A stretch of DNA of 64,000 nt from Apoderus coryli (GCA_911728435.2 OU452198.1:21796001-21860000), one strand, 5' to 3'. Shown: positions 10,011 through 21,315, counted from the stretch's first letter. Translations and numbers: made by a program. Notes: generated by a model from the sequence alone, not told the origin.

Positions 10011-12227
10011 TATATTTTCTTGATTTTCTCTGTTTATTTCTTCATTTATTACTTCTTGAAAATCATTATTCATTTCTTCATCATCACTTACTAGTTTGAA
10101 TCCGTCATTTTCTTTAAATATTTCTTCAACCTTTTTTTCTTTAAAAAATACATCAGTTTCGTCAAATTTTACATCCCTTGAACATTCTACTTTGTTAGTT
10201 TCTGGATTCCATAATCTGTAAGAATTTTTACCATATGCCACAAATCTCATTTCTGTTGCTCTTGGTTCTAATTTTCCTTTTCTTGGTAAATTGTATACCC
10301 AAACCTTAGATCCAAATATTTTTAATTTTGTTAAATCTAAAAATCCAAATTTTTCTTGCGCTGGTATTTTATTGAATATCGCTTTTGATGGTGACCTATT
10401 TAATTGATATGCAGCACATCTGATTGCTTCTCCCCATAAAGTTTTTGGTAAATTCGATTCAAATAGCATAGTTCTTGCTTTATCTAATAACGTTCGATTC
10501 AAGCGTTCAGCTACTCCATTTTGTTGGGGACTGTATGGTCTAGTGTATTCAATATTAATTCCTTTGTTCCAACAAAAATTTTTGAAATTATTGGAACTGT
10601 ATTCTCCACCATTGTCACATCGGATTCTCGCAGTTTTAATATTATATTGACTATTCAAATTTCTGATATAATTCATGATGTACTCCTCAGCCTCATTTTT
10701 ATTTTTCAATAAATAAACTTCAGTGAAGTGTGAAAAATCATCAATAATCGTTAAAAAATATTTTTCTCCAGTAATTGTTAGTGGTGTAAATGGCCCACAT
10801 ATATCCGTGTGAATTAATTCTCCAATTCGATTTGATCTTTTGTGCATAACAGGTTTAAACGGTTCTCTAGTTGCTTTTCCCTTCATACAGGAATGACATT
10901 TGTTCAAACTAAAAGGTAAATTTAAAATTTTCAAACTATTTCTATTTACATGACCAAGTCTTTTATGCCAAATATCATTTTCTGCTAACATGCAAGTAGC
11001 TTTTTGAATTAGAAATGTCATTAAATAAAGATTTCCATAATTTTTACATTTAAATATATGACTATTACTGATAATTTCAAGTCCATCTTTATTGAAATAA
11101 ACATCTTTACCATTTTGTGTTAATTTTGCTACAGACAATAAATTATGTGTTAATTTTGGAACAATCAAAACATCAATATTCAGTTTAATGTTGTCATAAA
11201 TAAGTTTTAATTTACCCTTCTTCCTAGCTTTCAGTTCTTTGCCATCTGCTACGTGAATAACTACGTCATTATCTAAATATCTTATTTCTGTTATATAATT
11301 TTCAAAAATACTTCCAACCATATGTTCTGTGGCACCGGAGTCAACTACAAATGTTATTGTTTCTTCATTTTCATCAATACCTAAATATGCTGATTCTACT
11401 GCTACAAAACTTGTATCTTCTTCTACATTAGTTTCGTTCATTTCTGTTTCTATTTGGTGTGCATTCTCATTTTTATATCCATAAGTTTTTCTTGAATAAT
11501 TTCCTCTAACGTTACCTCTTACGTGTTTTCCTCTAAAATTTGTTCCTCGTTCGTATCGTTGAGTCTTTAATTTTTGACAGTATTCCTTTTTGTGTCCTTT
11601 TTCCCCGCAACCATAACATTGGTATGGGAAATGAACTTGGAATGATGCTTCTGTATTTGATAACTTTTCGTCCTGGGTTTTCAATTTTAATTCAGTATCT
11701 AGAAGCCTAGATTTTACAAATTCTAAACTAATATCTGTTGACATTGTTTCTATTGCTGTAATAACTGTATTATATTCATCTGGCATTGTTAATAATAAAT
11801 AACAAATTCTATCACTTTCTTCCATTTTATTTTTGCCATTTGCTTCTATATCCCTAATTAAACTGTCAAATTTAACAAAATGTTCTTCCAAATCCACATT
11901 TCCATTAAATTTCATAGAGAGTAATTTACGTTTCAAATATATTTTTGAAAATGTACTTTTTCTTTCAAAAATACTTTCTAACGATTGCATCATTTCTTTG
12001 GCACATTTTGAATTTTTGACATATTCTAAATGTTTATCTGTCAAACATTGAATAATTATGGATTTTGCTTTTGCGTCCATTACCTTATTTTCTTGGGTTA
12101 AATTTTCAGGTAAACCATCCTCTACAACATTCTTTACTCCTTTTTCTTCTAATAATATATAAACTCTAAATTTGCAATTTGAGAAATTCGTACTTGTCAA
12201 TAATGGCAGATTCTGATTACTATTCAT
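10011..12227 (-). CDS. Copia gag-protease-integrase polyprotein
   Basis: The ATG is at 12227-12225. In order come a gag of the UBN2/retrotran_gag type, a CCHC knuckle (CYGCGEKGHKKEYCQ), protease VDSGATEHMVG, an integrase HHCC finger (HKRLGHVNRNS then CHSC), and the integrase core. The core has DICGPF, the CDNGGEYSS aspartate and PQQNGVAERLNRTLL with the catalytic glutamate. A GSKVWVYNLPRKGKLEPRA segment and an acidic linker follow, and coding then runs into the U5-PBS fragment, which supplies the last ten residues and stop (9972). Everything up to the linker looks intact. Confidence 0.9.
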
Positions 12228-12326
12228 TTTTCTTTCTGTATATATATTTTCTTTGCAATATCTTCTTTAAGTATTATATTTCCGTTAGTCTTCTTAATTA
12301 TTTAAACAGTGCAATAGCCCATAACC

Positions 12327-12495
12327 TTTTTGTAATTTATAACTATTATATTTAAATAACTTGAGCAGTGGTTCTGACAACTTCTTTATTATTTATTTTA
12401 TTTCAACTGACAACTATATTTTCCTAACAATCATACCTCTATATTTTATAATAATCATATATATATTGTATAGGGTCATACATATATTTCCTACA
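12327..12495 (-). repeat. Copia 5' LTR with adjoining primer-binding site
   Basis: The partner of 9081-9249. Just inside it on the minus strand lies GGTTATGGGC (12317-12326), complementary to the anticodon arm of initiator methionine tRNA, the unusual internal tRNA priming known for Drosophila copia. Confidence 0.9.
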
Positions 12496-12498
12496 GAA

Positions 12499-13309
12499 TG
12501 TAGATAATAGAAAAGATATTAAATTAGTAACGAGTGGGGAAAATAAAGGAAAACATTTGGGAGCTCGCGCATTGATCGCGAAACCACATTACAAAACATC
12601 TTCGATTTTTATGGAAAACCTGGTAGCAATTCACATGGGTAAATTAAAGATTTTTTATGATAAACCAATATATCTAGGATTTTCTATATTAGATCGATCC
12701 AAAACGGTTGTGTATGGTTTCTTCTACGACGTCTTAAAAAAAAATTTTGGTGAGAAAATTCATTTATTATATACCGACACAGACTCTCTTATATTCAAAG
12801 CGGAAGAAAACTTTTACGATTTCATGAAAGAGAATACACACCATTTCGATACATCCAATTATAATACACAAAACTCTTTAAATATACCCGTCACAGAATC
12901 AGTCATAGGGAGATTTAAAGATGAATATCCCAATGACCCAATCCTATCTTTTTTCGGAACTGGGGCTAAAGCATACTGTATCAAAACTCAGAACACGGAA
13001 TTGAAACGGGCAAAAGGGGTTAAAAAATCTATTGTAAATAAAACATTGTCTATTGAAGACTATAAAAAAATAGTCACCACAGGTGGGTATATATTTCGCA
13101 AAATGAATTCATTTAAGAGTACGTTACACGATGTATATACCTAAACAATTAATAAAATTGCTCTATCACACAAAGATGATAAAAGATTTTTAATTCCGAA
13201 TAGCACAAAATCAATTCCGTGGGGTCATAAAGATATAGCTTTTTATAGTATAAATCCAGAAGAGAGATTAAAAATATTATCAAATATGGTGGAAGAAATG
13301 TCCGATTAG
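12499..13309 (+). pseudogene. C-terminal part of the Polinton DNA polymerase B (motif C)
   Basis: It continues the palm from the Copia insertion. Motif C is YTDTDSLIFKAE (about 12768). Near the C-terminus are GAKAYCI and AKGVKKS, the usual thumb-associated block. An in-frame TAA at 13142-13144 interrupts it, after which 55 more conserved codons (LIPNSTKSIPWGHKDIAFY) run to TAG 13307-13309. The length and order fit a normal C-terminus, so the internal stop is a lesion, not the natural end. Confidence 0.8.
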
Positions 13310-14119
13310 TTCATAATTAATTTTATTTTTCAGTTAAAAATTCTAATTTAATTATATGTGGTATATATTGTAAATTAAACCATTTTAACACATTTACTAT
13401 TTAATTAGTTTAAAGTAATTTTAAGAGATGTTTGAATAATGAATATTTATGTCTACTGATTTGTATGTGTATTTATTAACAATATCTGACGTTGTGTTTA
13501 ATACTGAAGTGTCTGTTAGTAACTATATATTTATTAACATTTAGCAATAGTTGATTGTTTTTTTTTTTTTTAATTTATGTTTCGATTTCAATTATGTGAA
13601 TAAATTTTTTTATTTTATTTGAATTTGCCTCTCATTATTTGTGCCATAATACAAGCAAAAATCAATAAATCCAACGTATATCACCCACTAGGTACCTATA
13701 TCTCTATACGAAAAACGATTTCTTCAAACATTCACCCAACAGATGGCTCTAAAAATAATTTCCATCATCCGACTATGGTAATCTGACGAGCTCTAAATAA
13801 GAGCGAAACGAATTCGTCAGTATCTGTCGACTCATGCCTCGGTCTGGCTCTACTGAATTAGACTGGGGTCCTGCTAAATTAAAAAAAATTCCTTATGTAG
13901 GTAAAACCAGTAATTTTGTCCGCTTTGCCACGAAATATGTTTCATGTATAATTGCTTACCTACTATTGAATATTTAGGAAACATTTGCGTGCAATACTCT
14001 AGAAAAAAAGTTGCTTGACATTTTTGATTTAAGATGTTAGGCCTATGAAAATTTACGTGAAGATAATATTATTCTGACTTCATTTGTATGACCGAGATGT
14101 GTCTATTTTATTAACTTAC
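13310..14119. other. Non-coding stretch; possible right flank of the Polinton and intron of the next gene
   Basis: I could not find Polinton terminal repeats or a further exon of the minus-strand gene that begins at 16421. A long T run lies at 13559-13572. Confidence 0.35.
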
Positions 14120-16421
14120 CTAACTCTGTATCCATATTTATTTTTTCCAATTCTATATCAATTTCTTCTAGTGTTTTTCCTTGATGACCAGCTCCCTCTC
14201 CTTTATTCATAATAAGTAACAATTTTGAAATTTTCGCTGTCTGGTATATATCTTGTGGTAACCTAAATCGCCAATATTTTAAACAAATACCAGTATTTTT
14301 AATAGACTGGTAAATTGTCTATACGTGAATTCGTACCCTACATTAGAAAATTAGAGGACTACTTTTCGTGGATTTAATATTGCTTACCAGTCATTCCATA
14401 GTAACGAACGTGACATTTAGGCGAAAGGTGGTTCAACCCTACATTTTTTAGTGGAAATCTCTGGAATAATACTGGAGAGTTTTCTTTTCATTGACCGCTG
14501 TTCCGGTCTTGGGCTATTTCTTTTCACCGTTCTTAACCTCCAAGCCAGAAAGCCAGCACCAGTATCTGGGTCGTAAAATGTTTTCTAAAAGTTATCCATC
14601 TTGTAAAATTATTAAAAAAAAAAAATAGTACGTGATGCAAGAGCTAAATTTTAATACTTTAAACGATATTTTGGACTCACATAACCGCCCTTTTCGGATA
14701 TTGTCCTATAGCAAGGAAAAGGGGGACAATTGTTTTAGCGTAATCAATTTTGACATTTTTGTGAATGTCAGTTCCATAATTTTCAACCATTATGTTAACA
14801 ACCAGATTTACCAACGTTTTTAGGGTCTTGTTATCTAAGAATTTTTTTTTATTGTACGTATTGAAAATTTCTTGTCCACCAGCTTTCAGTAATTCCATTT
14901 TAAGATCCTAAGAGATTAAACATAAAATTAGGATATACGTAATTATCTATATAAATACTGTTATATTTTGATTTTATAGTATATACTTAGGTAGACACAC
15001 TCACTTGTTAATATTAAACTAACACATTCAATAAAGCTTAATGTCATGTACTTCAAATAGAAATTCCTATTTACTTACATTTTCGGATATGTTGGCTCCA
15101 ATTTTTTTCGGGACAATCTGGGGAACACAGGACTCTTCTTTTCTTGCTTCATTTTTATTACAGTCCGAGTTCTCTGTGTCATCATGAGCAGATGACGAAA
15201 GTTCGTCAGAAATAAAAGGATCGCCGGCATCGGTCACAGTAGAACAATTGGAATTATTTTCATTGTCTAATTGAGATGAAACAACCACTATAATAATATT
15301 ATTACATTATTTTATTAATTTTCTTCGCCTACATGGGTCACTGTCAGGTACCATCTATAATAAACCCCCTCCCTATAAGCGGTCACCCAACACGCGACAT
15401 TCATTATACAACCCAGAAGGGCCACCGTCGGGTCTGTTTTTAATAAACCTCCCAGACGGTCACCCATCCAACTTGAGCCGCGCTCCACAGAGCTGCACTT
15501 CGACAGTCGTCACTGTATGATCCCGTCTAGGCTACCCGGGCCGGCAATTTCAAGTATTAAAAAAATATATTTACCAAGGTCTCCCGCTGCGTTTATGTGA
15601 AAAATATTTGAGGGGTGTAATACGGGATCTTCCTGACAAACCAATAAAAGGCATCCCGGATTCGTTTTAACGAAAAACAATAAAAGGTCCGCTTCAAGAA
15701 TAGCCCCATGTTCATCAGCAAACAATATTGAGCTTTCGGGATCAATATGGAATTTTTGTTTTGCTATAAAAATAAATAAAAACTGGAATATACCTACTAC
15801 GATGTCCATTAAATTAGAGATAAAGTTTGTCTTTTTTGCTGTCAAATATCTGATATTTGTTGAGATATTGGGAAAAATGTAAAAATTTATTTTTAAAATA
15901 GCTCCAAAAATATTGAGGTATAAATGTTTATAACTTACAAAAAAAAAGGAAACTTGTGTATTCTTGCTCTTCGTTTTCGACGCAGCGCAGGTGCTAATAT
16001 AGAACTGTCAAATTAATTTGCAATTTCAATGTAAAAATAAATATGACTGCATGAAACAATACCTACTTGACAATTTAGGTTTAATCACAGCATTAGCCTG
16101 TATCAATTTATTTACGAGTTGATATAAGTAAGTCAAACTTATCCAAAATTGTATTATATCTGAATCAGTACCTACTTTCTGATATAGATGGGGTGTTCAA
16201 TACTTTTTGAACACCCTTATATACTCTTTTACCTAATTATCACAGCCTAATTAATATCTATAATCTAGTTTACTTCACGTTGCATGAATAAATATGGCGA
16301 TTAATATCACATAATTACACTTACCTTTACTGATACAAATTTCGTATGTATCGTCTGTTGTAAATATTGCCCATTTAATGGTATTTTGATATTTTAATTT
16401 ACAAGTTAATATATCACTCAT
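14120..16421 (-). CDS. Five-exon gene with an N-terminal CIDE-N/ubiquitin-like domain (3' end not found)
   Basis: Exons on the minus strand: 16421-16325 (ATG, phase 1 end), 15763-15575, 15287-15079, 14907-14681, 14262-14120. All junctions are GT..AG (donors GTAAGTG, GTAAATA, GTAAGTA, GTGAGTC, GTAAGTT) and the phases agree across four introns, which is strong support for one gene. The first two exons encode about 95 residues that resemble a CIDE-N/ubiquitin-like fold: LTCKLKYQNTIKWAIF, then SILFADEHGAILEADLLLFF and GCLLLVC. Exon 3 is Ser/Asp-rich. Exon 4 (ILKA-type helix, LKTLVNLVVNIMVENYG, TIVPLFLAIG) resembles a helical segment I recall from multicopy insect proteins that often also carry a SAM domain. 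Function is unknown. The reading frame is open at 14120 but no further exon was recognised, so the gene may be truncated. Confidence 0.65.
15330..15545 (-). repeat. GC-rich insert with 5S rRNA-like sequence inside an intron
   Basis: The segment stands out from AT-rich surroundings. GGTCACCCATCCAACTTG followed by a GCCGCGC block (about 15458-15484) resembles the reverse complement of the 5S rRNA internal promoter region. A shorter related block (GCGGTCACCCAACA, about 15379) precedes it, each after AATAAACC. This could be a 5S-derived SINE or a dispersed 5S pseudogene pair. The match is partial and from memory. Confidence 0.35.
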
Positions 16422-16551
16422 CTTTATAAAATGTTAACCCTCCAAGAGACTCGGTACTTAATTTTGCACATGCCCGAAGCTTAAACAAGTTGAAACTGAG
16501 TCGGTGACGCCAGACAAACGACACGCGCATGCGGCAACTTGGATCTAGCAT

Positions 16552-16790
16552 ATTATACACTACAGGGTGTATAATCGTTCACTGTGCGGTGTAAATTTAA
16601 ACATTGTGTATACAATAACACAGTGTAAGGTACATTAACACGGGACAAGCAAATAACTTGATTTTACACTGTAGTGTGTGAAATATTATTTTACCAAATT
16701 TGTTTTCGTAAGTCCGGCACAATACGAATAATGGTGTACAATTGTTACACACAAGGCGTTTACCACTCCGTCGTGTAATTATACACGGGA
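16552..16790. promoter_or_regulatory. Cluster of short palindromes built on ACAC/GTGT arms upstream of the CIDE-N-like gene
   Basis: ATTATACAC-TACAGG-GTGTATAAT lies at 16552-16575 (9-bp arms). CATTGTGT/ACACAGTG is at 16602-16625, TTTTACAC-TGTAGT-GTGTGAAA at 16662-16683 (one G-T pair), GTGTA/TACAC at 16734-16750 and CGTGTA-ATTA-TACACG at 16772-16787. They lie 130-370 bp upstream of the gene's ATG, so they could be factor-binding sites. They might also be a small decayed repeat. Confidence 0.4.
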
Positions 16791-16802
16791 TTTTTTTTTA
16801 CT

Positions 16803-17111
16803 GTGTATGATGTGGTAGAGAAAATTGAAATCGCTATATCATTCTCAAAAATAAATGTTTTTCATAATGCCATAATAGATCCCAATGAACTTCTTGAACA
16901 ACTAAAACTTGTCAATTTAAAATTAAATCAAAATAAATTACCTTTTGAGCCTGTTTTGGAAAATATTGTACTTTTTGAAAAAACAATGGAAATCAAGAGT
17001 TACTCTAAATCAAATAAAATCATATTTATAATAGAGATACCAATAGTGGAGGGTGAACATTATAATTATTATCACCTCTATCCTTTACCTACATTTCAAA
17101 ACAATCTGTAT
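16803..17111 (+). pseudogene. Env fragment of a Gypsy/errantivirus-like element, part 1 (interrupted by a LINE)
   Basis: The open frame starts in the middle of an envelope-like protein (EKIEIAISFSKINVFHNAIIDP) and matches, residue by residue in pattern, the env at 57623-59051 of this window. It lacks the N-terminal part and any fusion-peptide region. It runs into a LINE at 17112 and continues at 20003. Family: Gypsy env of the baculovirus-F type. Confidence 0.8.
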
Positions 17112-17199
17112 CTTCTTCTTCTGGTGCCATGCAGATTCCTGCGTAAAGCGTCCTCCGTTTTTCCTATCATATGATTCTATTTATGGCGGCTTTTTGGAG

Positions 17200-19020
17200 C
17201 TACTGGAAGGCGCTTATTCCCGTCCACTGGCGTATGTTTCTAAGCCAGGACAATTTCCTCCTTCCAATGCCTCGTCTTCCACCTTCGATCTTTCCCTGTA
17301 GTATCAGGCGTTGGAATTCGTATCGCTCTCCCCGTATAATGTGTCCCAGGTAAGAGATCTTCCGCTTCTTAATGTGTTCGAAGAGTTCTCGGTCTTCCAA
17401 TCCAGCCATCCTGAGCACATCATCGTTTCTGACGTGTTCCGTCCACGATATTCTTAGCATCCGTCTCAGAATCCACATCTCGAATGCTTCAATTCGGTTG
17501 ATAGAAACAGCTTTAAGCGTCCACGCTTCCGCTCCGTATAGGAGAACCGACCAGACATAACATTTAACCATTCTATACCTGAGTTGGAAGTTTAAATTCC
17601 GGTTGGTGAGGAATTTTTTTCGTTTTAGAAAAGTTGTTCTTGCTTGTTCTATCCTGCACCTAATTTCAAGTTCTGGGTTCCACTTGTCGTCCACCACAGA
17701 CCCCAAGTATTTAAACTTATTGACCCGCTCTATTTGCTCTCCATTGAGTTGTAAATTTACGTTTGGTCCGATATCTCTAGATATGACCATAAACTTCGTT
17801 TTAGTGATGTTAATCTTTAGGCCCCTCTGTTGACTTGCCTCATTGACAGTATTTCGTAGGGTTTGCAGATCGTTGGCATTATCGGCTATTATTGCGGTGT
17901 CATCCGCGTAGCGTATATTATTAATTGGAATACCGTTAACTATAATACCCATGGGTCCTTCAGGTACTATCTCAGCAAAAACTCTTTCCACGTAGAGGTT
18001 GAAGAGCATTGGGGAGAGAATGCAGCCCTGCCTGACTCCTTTCTTTATTTCAAATTCCTCTGTTGTTACTGAGTTTTGAAGTCGTATGTGAGCTGTCTGG
18101 TGCGAGTATAGATTCGCAATCAGTTTTACGTCTTTGTTGTCCAATCCAAGTTCTTGAAGATATGTTATCAGGAGTCTTACATTATCAAAAGCCTTCTCAT
18201 AGTCGATGAAACATATGAAGGCGTTTTTTCTTTGATCAAGGCAGTTTTGCACCAACGCCTGCAGGCTGAAGATGGCCTCTCTGGTTCCAAACCCTTTCTT
18301 GAAGCCAAACTGACTAAATCCGCTTACCTCCTCGCATTTTCTGTAGAGTCTAGTGTGCATGATTCGAAGAAGCAGTTTTAAAAAATGGCTCATTAAGCTA
18401 ATAAGCCGATAGTCTTTACATCTTTGTACGTTATTCGATTTTGGTAGGGCTACAAATGTGGAACAAAGCCAGTCTGTGGGGATGTTTCCAGTGTCGTATA
18501 TCATATTAAAAAATCTAGTTATTATTTTTACGTTTTGATCACTTATGAGGTGGAAGGTTTCTGATAGCATGTTGTCTGGTCCTGGAGCTTTATCGCTTTT
18601 TGATAGCTTTATGGCATTAAGAACTTCGCTCTCTAATATGTATGGGCCGTCCGGTAGATTGTCATCTGGGATTGGTGGATTTTGCGCTCTCTGGTCATCA
18701 AAAAGGTTAGCAGCGTAAGTTCTCCACGTTTCCAGCAGTTTCTCGGGTTCCAGTATTATTTCCTCTTCTTCACTTCGGATGTGGGTTATTGCTGTTTTCT
18801 TGTACAGACCTGCGATCTCTTTTATCTTCTTATGGAGATGAAAGCTATCGCCTATTCGGGTAAGATGTTCGGCTTCCGTACATCGGTCCTCAAGCCATTT
18901 ATCCTTCGCAGTTCTGATTTGATTGCGAATTCTTCTCTGATAGTGCTGGTAGCCAGTTGCGTCTTTGTGAATCTTACATTGTCTGCGTTTTTCCATTAGT
19001 TCTAGTATTTCCGCGTTCAT
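17200..19020 (-). pseudogene. Reverse transcriptase of the RTE/CR1-like LINE
   Basis: It contains the reverse-transcriptase palm: DKAPGPDNMLSE, then CFIDYEKAFDNV (motif A), GVRQGCILSPMLFN (motif B) and IRYADDTAII (YADD). It ends with the tail WTGISAF. After the first stop, several more codons that look conserved contain further stops. A break at 19021-19050 separates it from the endonuclease. Proteins of this kind are often mis-annotated in insect genomes as craniofacial development protein 2-like. Clade assignment (RTE versus CR1) is uncertain. Confidence 0.8.
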
Positions 19021-19049
19021 CCACTCATTTCTTATTACGGTGTTCTTTT

Positions 19050-19978
19050 TTAGTAGATATGTGTTATTGGCGCTTTCAAAAGCATTTTTGATGTTGGTCC
19101 AGCATTTCTCGATGTCGTCTGCAACATTAATTCTTGAGGTTGTCTGTTAAGATGTTGATCATATTCTGACCTTATGTCGCTGTTTCTAAGTAATTTGGGG
19201 TCGATTCTCTTGTTGATTCTTTTCCTTTTGGCCTTGGCTAATCTCAGCCTGATGTTCGCACAGAGGGGGTTATGATCGAATTCAATATCTGCGCCCGGCA
19301 TCGCAACGACTCTAGTTATGATATTTCTAAATCTGCGGTTTATCATGATATAATCTATCTGGTTTCGAACGGCTTGCTGTTCATTGTCTTGCGGTGATTT
19401 CCAGGTATATAACCTTCTAGGTGGAAGCTCATACCAGGTATTTGTGATAACCAGATTGTTCTCATCGCAGAACTGAATGAGTCTCCCGCCCCTGTCATTT
19501 CTTTCTCCGAGGCCCCAGTCACCCACAATACCTGCTACTCTGCCATTGCCGACCTTTGCATTCAGGTCTCCCAGTATTATATTTATTTCGTTGGACTTCG
19601 TTAACTTGATGGCGTTCTCCACCTGCCCGTAAAATTGTTCTACTTCATTGTCGGGTTTTTCTGAAGTGGGAGCATATACCTGAATTATATTAGTGTCTAT
19701 TGGCCCTCCGCAAAGTCGAAAAAGAACAACCCTCTCAGAGATAGGAACAAAATCCTTTACCGATTTTTGTAGGCTCTCTTCGATTAAGATGCCTACCCCA
19801 TGACGATGGTTTCGATCTGCGTCGTCAGTGCCACTATAGTAAAATACCTTGCCGTTGGATCGTGTCACTCCACTATTTGGCCATCGTACCTCGCTGACTC
19901 CTAGTATACTAACCCTCATTCTCTCCATTTCCTGCACTAAGTTGTTGAGCTTCCCAGCTGCAGCAGCAGAAGAAGAAG
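19050..19978 (-). pseudogene. Apurinic-like endonuclease domain of the same LINE, 5'-truncated
   Basis: An EEP-type endonuclease is visible: SILGVSEVRWPNSG near the N-terminus, IILGDLNAKVG (catalytic D, N), IDYIMINRR and the SDH-like FDHNPLCAN. The frame opens at the 5' truncation point without a full start region. It cuts target DNA for target-primed reverse transcription. A frame break near 19050 disconnects it from the reverse transcriptase. Confidence 0.8.
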
Positions 19979-20002
19979 AAGATCACCTCTATCCTTTACC
20001 TT

Positions 20003-20756
20003 TCAAAACAATCTGTATAACATCATAATACCCACAAACAAATTCCTAATCCTAAATGAGCAAAATTATGGACTTTTCGATGGAAAATGTCAAGAAATCG
20101 AAAATGAAGAATTTCTATGCAACGAAGCAACACCGATACGACTTGGAAGAGAAGACAACCCCTGTGAAGTTCAATTATTGTTATTTTCCAAAAACATTAC
20201 GAACTTTCATCCAGTGTCAACTAAAATATCAAGTGTCAAAATTGAAAAACTCGAAAACAATAAATATATAGTTATAAGCCCAGTGTCACAAATAAAATGC
20301 GGTTCTAACACTGACAATTATCCTCTTAACGGAACATTTTTAATTGAAAATAGTAATAACTGTGAAGTGCATATTGGAAACATTGAAATTAAAACTTTTC
20401 AAAATATAAAAACCCAATACAAAAATATTGAACTACCGAAAATCAAGTTTGAACGATTAAATTACAGCGATAATACAGTATCGATGAAACCATTAAAACT
20501 CGACAAAATAAATCTTAACGAACTTAATAATTTAAAAGGTCCCATTGAACTTCAAAGAGAACATTTAAAAAGAATAAACTTAAATCCATTAGCCGACTTA
20601 AACTCAATAAACTTATGGACAATAATAATTTACTTAATAATAATAATATTTATATCAATAATAATTTTCAAGCAATATAAAAAATACCAAGAAAGAAGAA
20701 AGAAACCTTCGGAAGAACCTGTAAATCCAGCGATCAACCCTCGGATTTCCATCTAA
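20003..20756 (+). pseudogene. Env C-terminal half with transmembrane anchor, part 2 of the Gypsy env
   Basis: It continues the env of 16803-17111 after the LINE. A Cys-containing ectodomain is followed by a hydrophobic segment IIIYLIIIIFISIIIF (about residue 170 of the final 192), which is the membrane anchor, and a basic cytoplasmic tail ending at TAA 20754-20756. This anchor resembles the one at 52883-53113. A polypurine tract (AAGGGCGGAGGAG) follows at once, as in insect errantivirus-like elements. Confidence 0.8.
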
Positions 20757-20765
20757 GGGCGGAGG

Positions 20766-20966
20766 AGTTATGTTCACATTATATATTACCTTTTATTATT
20801 TTATCTTATAATATTATATTTCAATACATCAGCATATGAAATGTTATAAATACTAGTGTTTAGTTTTAAGAAGCATCTTTATTGTATTCATCCTGTAATA
20901 TAGTAACGTTCCTGTGTAAAATTTTGTCTTTTTAAAAACGTTACTTGCACACCCAAAAATATAACT
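20766..20966 (+). repeat. Probable 3' LTR of the env-bearing Gypsy remnant
   Basis: It begins AGTTAT directly after the polypurine tract and ends ATAACT, giving inverted termini typical of errantivirus-type LTRs. The length is 201 bp. The 5' LTR is not in this window, and the four bases TACT that follow may be the target duplication. Confidence 0.6.
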
Positions 20967-21315
20967 TACTCGTACATACAAAATAAAATAAAAAAAAAAA
21001 TAGAACAAGAATAAATATGAAAATAAGGCAAGAAAGAGAAATGATAGAAAAAAAGAAAGATGCAAATGTTAACCATCCAACACAGAAGCAACAATCGCAC
21101 AAAGGGGAGAACCATTGACATCGTTTTCCTTACAATATTTATTCTAAACCGATGTCATAAAGTACGATGGACTTTGGTACGCAACGTTAGTTCTTGCGGT
21201 GCTAACGCAAATGTTATCAGATGCCGCGTTACCGTTCTCGGCACAAAGAAATTAATTAAACCTAGTAAGTACGAACCGTCAATGTGTAACAATTTATATA
21301 AAAATTTCTATAATA
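20967..21315. other. Unassigned stretch
   Basis: A/T runs are followed by a more complex segment (21061-21260) with no recognisable coding content. Confidence 0.4.

Larger units (their letters stand above)
9076..12500 (-). mobile_element. Copia-type LTR retrotransposon lacking reverse transcriptase (9081-12495) with 5-bp target duplication GAATG
   Basis: GAATG occurs at 9076-9080 and again at 12496-12500. Between them are two LTRs of about 169 bp (9081-9249 and 12327-12495) that differ, as I read them, only by one T in a T-run and a boundary base, so the insertion is young. On the minus strand the LTR begins TGTAGG and is followed inside the 5' LTR by GGTTATGGGC, the initiator-Met tRNA anticodon-arm complement that copia itself uses as primer site. 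A polypurine tract (minus strand AATTGAGGGGGAG, about 9250-9262) precedes the 3' LTR. Coding runs gag, protease, integrase, then RNase H, with reverse transcriptase missing. It interrupts the Polinton polymerase gene. Confidence 0.9.
1597..13309 (+). mobile_element. Decayed Polinton/Maverick DNA transposon (interrupted)
   Basis: Within about 11.7 kb there are a fibre-like coiled-coil protein, a retroviral-like integrase with a chromodomain, and a protein-primed DNA polymerase B. That combination defines Polinton (Maverick) elements, which are self-synthesising virus-like transposons. The left end is lost at the LINE. The right end was placed at the polymerase stop, since I could not identify terminal inverted repeats. 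Frameshifts, in-frame stops and a Copia insertion (9081-12495) make it a relic. I do not see the packaging ATPase, cysteine protease or a recognisable major capsid gene, so part of the element has been deleted or has diverged. Confidence 0.8.
17071..20018 (-). mobile_element. RTE/CR1-like LINE, 5'-truncated, with ~41-bp target duplication (element 17112-19981)
   Basis: The target sequence is present on both sides: 17071-17111 (41 bp) and 19982-20018 (37 bp, lacking ACAT). The element is oriented minus, with a (GAA)n tail at the left end. At the right, the coding begins inside the endonuclease (AGKLNNLVQEME region), so the 5' end is missing. It inserted into the env gene. Such a long duplication is unusual; it leaves the left env copy in frame and the right copy shifted. 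Confidence 0.8.

Noticed and set aside
13310..14119. Polinton terminal inverted repeat
   Set aside because: I looked for a partner near 1597-2640 and found none by eye; the left end is probably lost.
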